In this document: piece after piece, positions 6,149-12,038 of the stretch | Layout: every line of letters starts with the position of its first letter | Numbering within the stretch: the stretch's first letter is position 1 | Assembly (NCBI GenBank): GCA_036563895.1 | Contig: DATCLN010000107.1 | Location: 1-12,038, forward strand | Length of the DNA stretch: 12,038 nucleotides | Origin: ZCTH02-B3 sp036563895 | GTDB taxonomy: Bacteria > Bacillota > Bacilli > Paenibacillales > Paenibacillaceae | Direction of reading: 5' to 3' | Translations under genes and position numbers: made by a program | Notes under the pieces: generated by a model | Told to the model about the DNA's origin: nothing | Databases searched by the model: none | The model's input: the letters and a program-made list of their open reading frames with translations, nothing else

Positions 6149-7537
6149 TTACCGCTTGCGGGCCAGAATCTCCGCCGTCTGTTCGCGGAATTTCTTCGCG
6201 CCTTCTTCGGGCGTCATCTCGGAGAACAAAATCCGGTCCTCGATGTCGTTGCCGAGCAGGCTCAGCACTTCCGCGGAACCCGGCGGATAGTTCGTGTCGA
6301 TCGGGCTGCTGTTGGCCGCCGCCAGGTCGATGTATTCGAACATGTTTTTCTGCACTTCGTCCAGCTGCTGCGAGACCGCTTCGCGGATGTCCGAGTTGAT
6401 CGGCACGCCGCGCTCGCCTTTCTGGATCTCTTCGACTTCGAGGGTGTTGACGAAGAAGTTGATGAACTTCGCCGCCTCTTCGGCGTTCTTGGAGTTCTTC
6501 GCCACCGAGAAGAACATCGACGGCTTCAGGAACAGCCCCTTCTCCGTGTTCGGGCCGGGCAGCACCGTCAGCTTGAGCGGGCGGTTCGCCGCCTTCGACA
6601 GGGCGACCACCTGGTTGGACCAGCGGACGTCGAACGGCGCCTTGCCGTGCACGATGAGCTGGTCTTCAAGCGCCGAATGCTGCTGCATCACGTCCAGCGT
6701 CGGCATGACGCCTTCCTTGATCAGTTCCACCTGCATGTTGAAGTAGTCGATGAAAATCTGGTCGTCGAATCCGACGCCGGTGCCCTCGTCGTTGAAGAAC
6801 TTCTGGCCGTTCTGGCGCGCGTAATATTCGAGGATGTTGTTCGCTTCCAGCGTCGGCGAGCCGTAGATGCCGAGGTTCTTGTGCACCGTGCGGGCGATTT
6901 CCTTGAAATCGTCCCACGTCCAGCCGAGCGCCGGCTCCTTCGCGCCCGCTTTTGCGATCAGCTCGGGATCGTAGATGACCGTCAGCGCGTTCATGCCGAG
7001 CGGAATGCCAAGGAGCTTCCCGTCGACGACGCCGGATTCCAAGATGCCCGCGTCGAGCTTGCTCGTGTCGATGATGCCGCTTTGGACGAACGGATTCAGG
7101 TCGGCGAGCACATCGTTCTTGGCATATTGGGTCAGGTATTCGCCGAAGTTCATCTGCAGCACGTCGGGCGTGTTGTTGCCCGCGACCATCGCCGACAGCT
7201 TCTCCCAGTAGCCGTCGAAGCCGGTGAACTCCGGTTCGATCGTGACGTGCGGGTTCTGCTGCTGATACAGCTCGATGATCTTCAGCGTGTTGTCATGCCG
7301 CGTCTGGCCGCCCCACCAGAGCACCTTGAGCGTGACCGGCTTCGGCGCTTCGCTGCTGCCGCCTCCGCCGCCCGAGCCGGAACCGGCGGTCGATCCGCTG
7401 CCGGCCGGCTGGCTTGCCGCCGGGGAACTCGATCCGCCGCCATCCGAGGATTTGCTTCCGCCGCCGCAGGCAGACAGCACCGTCGCCAGCGCAAGCAGCA
7501 CCGCAAATAAAACGGTGAACGTTCGTCTCCGATTCAT
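6149..7537 (-). CDS. Extracellular solute (sugar)-binding lipoprotein, SBP family 1
   Basis: From the ATG at 7535-7537 the protein has 462 residues. The N-terminus MNRRR is followed by a hydrophobic signal segment (6-20) and a lipobox LSAC with Cys24, the expected lipidation site. A Gly/Ser/Ala-rich linker (about 25-66) then tethers the folded domain to the membrane surface. The mature domain starts at VTLKVLWWGG (68-77), typical of bacterial family 1 extracellular binding proteins, and a stretch with NNTPDVLQMNFGEYL (about 111-125) fits the family. A start at 7576 is possible in frame but lacks a ribosome site and would put 13 polar residues before the signal peptide. The start at 7537 has a GGGGG stretch about 11 nt upstream. 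It delivers a sugar, probably an oligosaccharide, to the two permeases encoded downstream. It has its own upstream control region with a cre-like site. Confidence 0.93.
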   Translation of the reverse strand: MNRRRTFTVLFAVLLALATVLSACGGGSKSSDGGGSSSPAASQPAGSGSTAGSGSGGGGGSSEAPKPVTLKVLWWGGQTRHDNTLKIIELYQQQNPHVTIEPEFTGFDGYWEKLSAMVAGNNTPDVLQMNFGEYLTQYAKNDVLADLNPFVQSGIIDTSKLDAGILESGVVDGKLLGIPLGMNALTVIYDPELIAKAGAKEPALGWTWDDFKEIARTVHKNLGIYGSPTLEANNILEYYARQNGQKFFNDEGTGVGFDDQIFIDYFNMQVELIKEGVMPTLDVMQQHSALEDQLIVHGKAPFDVRWSNQVVALSKAANRPLKLTVLPGPNTEKGLFLKPSMFFSVAKNSKNAEEAAKFINFFVNTLEVEEIQKGERGVPINSDIREAVSQQLDEVQKNMFEYIDLAAANSSPIDTNYPPGSAEVLSLLGNDIEDRILFSEMTPEEGAKKFREQTAEILARKR

Positions 7538-7558
7538 CGCCGTATAATCCCCCTGACC

Positions 7559-7572
7559 TGAAAGTGTTTTCA
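7559..7572. promoter_or_regulatory. cre-like site (probable CcpA operator) before the sugar-binding protein gene
   Basis: TGAAAGTGTTTTCA matches the Bacillus cre consensus TGWAANCGNTNWCA at all specified positions except one in the central CG, whichever strand is read, and is nearly palindromic. It lies about 22 bp upstream of the start codon at 7537, in the expected start-of-transcript or leader region. There, bound CcpA/HPr-Ser-P would block initiation or act as a roadblock when preferred sugars are present. Confidence 0.65.
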
Positions 7573-7578
7573 TCACCC

Positions 7579-7584
7579 ATTAAA
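7579..7584 (-). promoter_or_regulatory. Candidate -10 element of the sugar transport operon
   Basis: On the minus strand TTTAAT differs from TATAAT by one base and would start transcription near 7572, at the edge of the cre-like site. No good -35 is found 16-18 bp upstream, which is the pattern expected for an activator-dependent promoter. An alternative is TTGAAC (7629-7634) as a -35 with a poor -10 (TCGTAT, 7605-7610) 18 bp away. The sequence does not decide between them. Confidence 0.35.
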
Positions 7585-7590
7585 TCCGAT

Positions 7591-7605
7591 TCGCCGCGGC
7601 GGCGA
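7591..7605. repeat. 15-bp perfect inverted repeat upstream of the sugar-binding protein gene
   Basis: TCGCCGC, one central base, then GCGGCGA. It sits between the candidate -10 (7579-7584) and the regulator-like repeat at 7631. It could be an operator or a transcript hairpin, but GC-rich palindromes of this length also occur by chance in DNA of this composition. Confidence 0.4.
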
Positions 7606-7630
7606 TACGAAAGCTTCCGATCACCTTAGT

Positions 7631-7748
7631 TCAAAATTCCGGGGAAAAAGGGTTCCGCTTGCGGCACCCCGCAATCCGTTCCCGGAAACGATCCGGCGTG
7701 CGCGTCCCGCGTGTTCAATTTTCCGACCCGGGACATCAAAATTCCGAC
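7631..7748. repeat. Three TCAAAATTCCG-like direct repeats spaced 84 and 21 bp: candidate response-regulator sites
   Basis: Copies on the plus strand are TCAAAATTCCGGG (7631-7643), TCAATTTTCCGAC (7715-7727) and TCAAAATTCCGAC (7736-7748). The first and third each match the other at 11 of 13 positions; the second and third also match at 11 of 13. Start-to-start distances are 84 and 21 bp, whole multiples of two helical turns. AraC-type proteins often bind direct repeats about 21 bp apart. The AT-rich core stands out from the GC-rich surroundings. The last copy overlaps the stop codon of the response-regulator gene. The role is inferred. Confidence 0.45.
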
Positions 7749-9304
7749 ATCTTCCGTTTGAACTCCGTAGGGGTAAGGCCCGTGTGCTTCTTGAACACCT
7801 GGCTGAAATATTGCGGGTTGTTGCCGAAGCCCACCGCCTCGGCGATGGCGCCGATCCGAAGCGGGGACGGGCCGGCGGCGGCAATGAGCTGCTTCGCGCG
7901 TTCGATGCGCGCGGCGAGCAGGTAGTTGGAGAACCGCTCGCCCGTCTCCTTGCGGAACAGCCGGCCGAGGTAGTCCGCGTTCATGAAAAACACTTCGCTG
8001 GCGAGCTTGCCGAGCGTCAGCGTCTCGTCGCCGAGCCGCTCCTGCACGCAGGCGATCATGCGGCGGACGAGCTCGCTCCGGTACTGCAGATTGGCATCGT
8101 GGTAGGAAGAAGCGATCTCCCGCGCGATGTCCAGGATGGTGCGCTCCATCTGCCCGAGCGTCCCGGAGGCGAGGAACGGCACCGCCCGCTCGAAATAGCC
8201 GGCCAGCCGGTCCTGCGGCGCCTGGCGGATGAGCACCATGTACAGCTCGGCAAGATACGTCTTCGCCACCTGCACGTCCAGGCGCATGTCCTTGAGCCGG
8301 CGGAAACAGTCCGCCAACAGCGCCCCGGCCTCGTCCACGCTGCCGCTGCGAACGGCCCGCGCCAGCTCCTCGGCGTCCGGCAGATCGAGCATGTTCGCCG
8401 GCTGCGGCGTGTCCGCCCGCGTGATGATGCTGCCGCCCCCAAGGTAGAAGCGGCCGGACAGGCTTTCCAGCGTCTCCTTGTACAGCCGCCGGAGGCTGCC
8501 GACGTCCGCCTCGTCGCTGACGGCGGCGGTCGTCTCGATGCCGTAGTATTCCTGATAGACCCGCTGCACGCTGCCGATCACGGGCATCAGCCGTTCGAGG
8601 GGCGCGGCGTCGCACAGGACGGCGACGCGCTCGCCAATGGCGGCGTCGAGGTGGACCGGCGTGCATTCGCCGATCATTTCGGAGGCGATGTTCTGCAGCG
8701 CGAACAGCTGCTCATACTCGGGCTTGGCCGCCGCATCCGGCTCGAAAAGGACGAGCCGGACCCGCGCATCCCCGCCGGGAAGGCCGAAGACCGCCCGGCA
8801 ACTTTCCCAGTCCCTGAGGTCGTAAGTCTTGTTCGTCAGGAATTCCTTCAGGAGCTGCGCCTTGAGCTGCGGCTTCATTTTCTCGAACTGGTCGCGGATG
8901 ACCTGCGTGTACCGCCTGCGCTCATCGGCGGCGCGCAGCTCCGCCACGACCCTGTCCAGCGTGTCCATGATGTCCTGCTCGGCGCACGGCTTGAGCAGAT
9001 AGTGCCGCACGCCGTACTGCATCGCCCGCTGCGCGTATTCGAATTCGTCGTAGCCGGACAGGATGACGAACACGATGTCGGGATACTCCTCCCGCACGGC
9101 GGCGATCAGCTCCAGGCCGTTCATGTTCGGCATCTTCAAATCGGTGATGACGATGTCGGGTCTCTTCTCGCGGATCAACTCGAGGGCCTCGGCGCCGTTT
9201 TTCGCCTTGCCGGCGAGCGTCGTGCCGTGGCGCTCCCAATCGATGACGACGGACAGCCCCTCGAGGATGATCCGCTCGTCGTCCACGAGCAGCACGCTAT
9301 ACAT
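7736..9304 (-). CDS. Two-component response regulator with AraC-type DNA-binding domain (YesN-like)
   Basis: The protein has 522 residues, typical of the YesN class. The N-terminal receiver domain (1-120) has the acidic pair D8/D9, phospho-acceptor D55 in ITDLKMP, S83 in ILSGYDEFEYA and K105 in LLKPC, so it looks functional. A roughly 290-residue middle region follows, as in YesN homologues, probably for dimerisation. The C-terminal about 105 residues form two helix-turn-helix units of the AraC family, with ETLTLGKLASEVFFMNADYL and the family signature around GFGNNPQYFSQVFKKHTGLT then PTEFKRKM. It overlaps the kinase gene by 8 bp, and its GGAGG ribosome site lies inside the kinase coding end, so the two are co-translated. 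It should be phosphorylated by that kinase and activate the adjacent sugar transport genes; repeat sequences just downstream are candidate sites. Confidence 0.95.
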   Translation of the reverse strand: MYSVLLVDDERIILEGLSVVIDWERHGTTLAGKAKNGAEALELIREKRPDIVITDLKMPNMNGLELIAAVREEYPDIVFVILSGYDEFEYAQRAMQYGVRHYLLKPCAEQDIMDTLDRVVAELRAADERRRYTQVIRDQFEKMKPQLKAQLLKEFLTNKTYDLRDWESCRAVFGLPGGDARVRLVLFEPDAAAKPEYEQLFALQNIASEMIGECTPVHLDAAIGERVAVLCDAAPLERLMPVIGSVQRVYQEYYGIETTAAVSDEADVGSLRRLYKETLESLSGRFYLGGGSIITRADTPQPANMLDLPDAEELARAVRSGSVDEAGALLADCFRRLKDMRLDVQVAKTYLAELYMVLIRQAPQDRLAGYFERAVPFLASGTLGQMERTILDIAREIASSYHDANLQYRSELVRRMIACVQERLGDETLTLGKLASEVFFMNADYLGRLFRKETGERFSNYLLAARIERAKQLIAAAGPSPLRIGAIAEAVGFGNNPQYFSQVFKKHTGLTPTEFKRKMSEF

Positions 9305-11042
9305 CCTTCTCCTCCTTCCGCCGGACCGGCATCCGGATCGTCACCGCCGTGCCGCCTTCCGGGCGGCGCTGCACGACCAGGTCCGCGTTTTCGCCGAACA
9401 GGAGCCGGAGGCGCTCCTCGATGTTGGCGAGGCCGATGCCGGATCCCTTCGGCTTCATGGTGCCGGCCTTCACCGCGGCGACGACTTCTTCGTCGATGCC
9501 GGGGCCGTCGTCCAGCACACGGATCTCCATGCCGGAATCGGTCTTCACGATGTCGACTTCGATCGTGCACACGCCGTCCGTCGCTTCGAGCGCGTGCACG
9601 ACGGCGTTCTCGACGAGCGGTTGGATCGTCAGCTTCGGAATGAGCGCGTTCTTCAGCGTCTCGTCGCAGGTGAGCAGAAATTCCAGCCGGTCCCCGAACC
9701 GGAACCGCTGGATCGTCACGTAGTGCGAGAGGATCTCAAGTTCGTCGGACAGCCTGACCAGCGTCTCCCGCTTGCCGATGATGGCGCGGAGAAGCCGGCC
9801 CAGCGACTCGACGAGCTGCGAGATGTCGCGCTGCTTGTTGATGCGCGCCATCCAGGCGACCGTGTCGAGGGTGTTGTAGAGGAAGTGGGGGTTGATCTGG
9901 GCCTGGAGCGCGCGGTATTCCGTCTCGCGGATGAGCAGCTGTTTTTCGTAGTTTTCGGAGATGAGCTCGTTGATCTTCTCGATCATGATGCGGAAATGGC
10001 GGTGGATCTGGCCCGTTTCGTCGCGGGAGAGCTGCCGGTCTTCCTCCGTCACCGGAAGCACGAAGCCGCTTTTCGGCACCAGCTTCATCTTCTCGATCAG
10101 CCGCTCGAGCGGGCGGGTGATGCCGCGCGCCGCCCGGCTGGCGATGAGCAGGAACAGCACGCCCATGACCACGTAGAACGCGACCATGCCGCTGCGGATT
10201 TCCGCCGTCTTGCGGGCGATCTGATCGAAGTCGATCATGTTGACGTGCAGGAATTCGCCGTCCCGCGAACGGTACCAGGCCGCGAATCGCTTGCGGCCGT
10301 CGAATTCGAAAATGACATATCCCTTCGTCCCGGCGAACCGTTCCTCCGCATCCGTCAGCGTCGCACCGCCACCGGTGGCGTGCAGGAGTTCGCCGTCCTT
10401 GAACACGTAATACAGCCGGTTGTCCGACAGGTCGAGGAACCGGTCGATGAGGGTCCGCATGTTGACGTAGATGACAAGCAGGCCGAGATGATCGAGCTGC
10501 AGATTCTCTTTGTTCCGGATGAGCCGCACGCTCGTCAGCAAATCGTCGCCCGGCGCGCCCGGCAGCCACCGGTTCCCGCCGGCCGCAAACTCGGCGTGCC
10601 GCGTCAGCTCCGCCGCGTCCTCCTTCTGCCGCGGGATGTAGCCGGCGATCAGCTCGACGCCGGTCGCGTCCACGAGCCGGATCGAGGCGATGTACGGCTG
10701 ATCCTGGGCAAGCGTGACAAGCCGGTCGAGCAGATCCGCGCGCCGCTGGTACAGCTCGTAGCCGGGTTCCTGGGCTTTCACCTTGCGCAGGTGCTCCTGG
10801 ATGGTGTTGTCGGTCATGATGGAAAACGAAAGGTCCTCGATCTTTTTCAGCTCGTTGTCAATGGTCGTCGAGGCGAGATGGAGCACCTCGGCCGCCTCTT
10901 CGTACAGCTTCGTCTCGTAGGCGTTCGCCGCCGTGTGGAAGGCGATGAAGCCGAAAGCGGCCGAAAGGAGCGTGATCATCAGAACAAGGACCAGCACCTT
11001 GTTCTTGATGAGCAGATTGTCGTACAGCGAGCGAAGCCCCAT
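9297..11042 (-). CDS. Sensor histidine kinase, YesM/LytS-like (HPK7 type)
   Basis: From the ATG at 11040-11042 the protein has 581 residues. GGGAGGAG (11047-11054) lies 4 nt upstream and fixes this start; an open frame continues upstream to 11363 but without signal or domain. A first membrane helix (15-38) is followed by an extracellular sensor domain (about 40-283), probably a double Cache fold, a second helix (285-305) and a HAMP linker (about 306-365). The phospho-acceptor His386 is in LQAQINPHFLYNTLD, the hallmark of the LytS/YesM class. The ATP-binding domain shows N-box QPLVENAVVHAL (474-485), G1 DDGPGI (511-516) and G2 GSGIGLANI (533-541), all intact. It phosphorylates the AraC-type regulator encoded next with 8-bp overlap. 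The signal is likely the sugar itself, or the sugar together with the binding protein, as proposed for similar pairs. Confidence 0.95.
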   Translation of the reverse strand: MGLRSLYDNLLIKNKVLVLVLMITLLSAAFGFIAFHTAANAYETKLYEEAAEVLHLASTTIDNELKKIEDLSFSIMTDNTIQEHLRKVKAQEPGYELYQRRADLLDRLVTLAQDQPYIASIRLVDATGVELIAGYIPRQKEDAAELTRHAEFAAGGNRWLPGAPGDDLLTSVRLIRNKENLQLDHLGLLVIYVNMRTLIDRFLDLSDNRLYYVFKDGELLHATGGGATLTDAEERFAGTKGYVIFEFDGRKRFAAWYRSRDGEFLHVNMIDFDQIARKTAEIRSGMVAFYVVMGVLFLLIASRAARGITRPLERLIEKMKLVPKSGFVLPVTEEDRQLSRDETGQIHRHFRIMIEKINELISENYEKQLLIRETEYRALQAQINPHFLYNTLDTVAWMARINKQRDISQLVESLGRLLRAIIGKRETLVRLSDELEILSHYVTIQRFRFGDRLEFLLTCDETLKNALIPKLTIQPLVENAVVHALEATDGVCTIEVDIVKTDSGMEIRVLDDGPGIDEEVVAAVKAGTMKPKGSGIGLANIEERLRLLFGENADLVVQRRPEGGTAVTIRMPVRRKEEKDV

Positions 11043-11232
11043 TGGTCTCCTCCCGGTGATGCCGGATCCCGGCGTTTGCCGGTTCCTATCTGTTCGACAC
11101 AGCAACCGGAAAACCCTTTCCATGAACAAAAATGGGGAGGATTGCCGTTTCGGCCGCGGCCATGGGGCGCCGGGCAGATTTTCTCCCATCTTCCCCGACG
11201 ATTGGCGCGAACGCCGCCCGGTCTCCTTTTGC

Positions 11233-11525
11233 CCATTTGCCCCCGGAGAAAAAAGAACTGGCCGAACGGATGGAACGCCAGGCTGCGGACGCCCGGGAGA
11301 AGCTGAGCAACCAGGCCGTGGAAATGAAGAAGGCGGAAGAACAAAAAAGAGAACGGAAAACAAAATCGGAGTCTCCGGACGAGACTCCCATAAAGACAGA
11401 AATCATCGATTTTGTGGATGATCCGATGAGAAACAGGGTGATTGGTCGTCAAAACTCCCGTAAAAACCGGCAAGGTGACCGTCGTCGTCGCCACCGAAAC
11501 ATTCCAAGCGGCCGACGGGCCGTGA
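11233..11525 (+). pseudogene. Possible decayed gene fragment: coiled-coil segment followed by an apparent frameshift
   Basis: On the plus strand one frame (codons starting at 11234 and every 3 after) reads PPEKKELAERMERQ then an Ala/Glu/Lys-rich heptad-like helix, an EEQKRERKTK basic run and TEIIDFVDDPMRNRVIG. Codons end mostly in G or C as in real genes here. From about 11442 this frame turns into an Arg-rich run, while the next frame reads VKTPVKTGKVTVVVATETF to a TGA at 11523-11525, again with gene-like codons. No start codon with a ribosome site was found upstream. This fits a gene remnant with a frameshift, but it could be chance. The terminator of the opposite-strand gene lies inside it, which argues against an active gene. 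Confidence 0.25.
11356..11388 (-). terminator. Intrinsic terminator of the right-edge membrane-protein gene
   Basis: A perfect 8-bp stem, GGAGTCTC (11368-11375) with GAGACTCC (11381-11388), has a 5-nt loop. On the minus strand it is followed by GATTTTGTTTT, a good U-rich tract. On the plus strand no T-run follows, so it acts leftward, about 165 nt past the stop of the membrane-protein gene ending at 11553. It also shields the kinase operon from read-through. Confidence 0.8.
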
Positions 11526-11552
11526 TCGGAAGCGCGGGACGGTTTGATCGTT

Positions 11553-12038
11553 TCACTGCAATCGGACCCGCACGTTTCGCGTGACCAACCGGACGAGCCC
11601 CAACAGGATGGCCAGCAGCAGCAACGATCCGGCGACGGCCACCAGAAATTCCACGGCTTCGGAAAGATGGAGCCATTCCCTCGGCACCGCATCCCAAAGA
11701 GCTTCAGCAGCAAACGAAAAGGGCACGGCCAATGCGATAAACAGCACCCCTCCCGCTCCGTACCGGTAAAATCCGGCGCCGATCAGCCAGCCGATGGCAT
11801 AATAATGCAAAATATTGAACGCAAAAGCGATCACGGCGGCGAGCCACATCCGGTCCAGCGCGATATCCGCGGCGGTCAGCATGCGCTCCGCCAGATAAAT
11901 CAGTCCGGATCCCGCCGCCAGCGCCAGCGACAACACGCAGGAAGCGACGGCGGTTCCGATGAAACAGGCTTTTCGGGTGACTCCAAGGCGGACAAAATAC
12001 GGCAGAAACCCTGCGGATATGATGCCGCACACCAGCAT
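11553..12038 (-). CDS. Multi-pass membrane protein, ABC-2-permease-like (N-terminal part beyond window edge)
   Basis: 161 residues are visible, ending at the TGA at 11553-11555. The apparent Met lies at the last three bases of the window and is probably internal, since the sequence opens within a hydrophobic segment. Four membrane helices are seen at about 25-48, 66-90, 95-115 and 128-152, with a basic C-terminal tail TRNVRVRLQ. The stretch PYFVRLGVTRKACFIGTA resembles a motif I associate with small membrane subunits in Bacillus and Paenibacillus that accompany an ABC ATPase; this is from memory and not certain. If correct, an ATPase gene should lie just beyond the right edge on the same strand. 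A terminator follows downstream. Confidence 0.75.
   Translation of the reverse strand: MLVCGIISAGFLPYFVRLGVTRKACFIGTAVASCVLSLALAAGSGLIYLAERMLTAADIALDRMWLAAVIAFAFNILHYYAIGWLIGAGFYRYGAGGVLFIALAVPFSFAAEALWDAVPREWLHLSEAVEFLVAVAGSLLLLAILLGLVRLVTRNVRVRLQ

Larger units (their letters stand above)
11043..11552. other. 510-bp interval without a confident gene
   Basis: It separates the kinase start from the end of the membrane-protein gene. It must hold the promoter of the kinase-regulator operon on the minus strand, but I found no convincing -35/-10 pair. It contains a minus-strand terminator (11356-11388) and a coding-like plus-strand coiled-coil stretch, listed separately. Confidence 0.6.

Noticed and set aside
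5987..7510. 507-codon plus-strand open frame
   Set aside because: Antisense of the sugar-binding lipoprotein and the 5' end of the permease gene; no recognisable domain, and it spans the terminator hairpin.
7659..7674. Hairpin TTGCGG-CACC-CCGCAA as terminator of the response-regulator gene
   Set aside because: The stem is only 6 bp, and the T-run on the minus strand starts about 9 nt after it, too far for a standard intrinsic terminator.
7784..9643. 619-codon plus-strand open frame
   Set aside because: Antisense of the response regulator, whose receiver and AraC domains are intact.
9063..11306. 747-codon plus-strand open frame
   Set aside because: Antisense of the histidine kinase; it contains no domain and spans the kinase start and upstream gap.
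11043..11363. 107-residue N-terminal extension of the histidine kinase
   Set aside because: The extra residues are Pro/Arg-rich without domain, while the ATG at 11042 has a strong ribosome site and sits properly before the first membrane helix.
1..12038. CRISPR array, tRNA or rRNA gene, insertion sequence, phage or defence genes
   Set aside because: I saw no regularly spaced repeats, structural RNA patterns, transposase motifs or terminal inverted repeats in the window.

Overview
The window reads as chromosome of a GC-rich, endospore-former-type Gram-positive, most likely Paenibacillaceae (Paenibacillus, Cohnella or Thermobacillus-like). The evidence is strong GGAGG-type ribosome sites, a lipoprotein substrate-binding protein with a lipobox, a YesM/YesN-type two-component pair, CUT1 sugar permeases without their own ATPase, a cre-like site, and a TipA-like MerR regulator beside an ABC exporter. 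The taxonomic placement is inferred from gene content and style. All genes lie on the minus strand except one small membrane-protein gene.

Left block (1-2891): a MerR-family regulator (1696-2424) is followed 39 bp later by an ABC half-exporter (1656 to beyond the left edge). Their common promoter has the 19-bp spacer and internal dyad typical of MerR/TipA-activated promoters. A small three-helix membrane protein (2580-2891, plus strand) is transcribed divergently. An AT-rich gap and a possible two-way terminator (3038-3074) separate this block from the next.

Central block (3128-11042, read right to left): sensor histidine kinase, AraC-type response regulator, a regulatory gap of about 200 bp, extracellular sugar-binding lipoprotein, a strong intrinsic terminator-like hairpin, two CUT1 permeases, and a cytoplasmic GH105 unsaturated-glycuronyl hydrolase. 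This resembles the yes/yte type of rhamnogalacturonan-oligosaccharide systems of Bacillus. The kinase senses an extracellular cue. The regulator probably activates the transport genes. The transporter brings in unsaturated oligosaccharides, and the hydrolase removes the terminal unsaturated uronic acid. No ATPase gene is present, so a shared MsmX-like ATPase is expected. The gap before the binding-protein gene holds a near-perfect cre (catabolite repression) match, a 15-bp palindrome, and three copies of a TCAAAATTCCG-like sequence spaced by 21 and 84 bp, which are candidate regulator sites.

Right block (11043-12038): about 500 bp without a confident gene, containing a coding-like but apparently broken plus-strand coiled-coil stretch and a good minus-strand terminator. 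It is followed by the C-terminal part of a multi-pass membrane protein that runs off the right edge.

The gene content is recognisable, and I see no wholly new system. The most informative points are regulatory: the MerR promoter, the cre site, the phased repeats and the intra-operon terminator.
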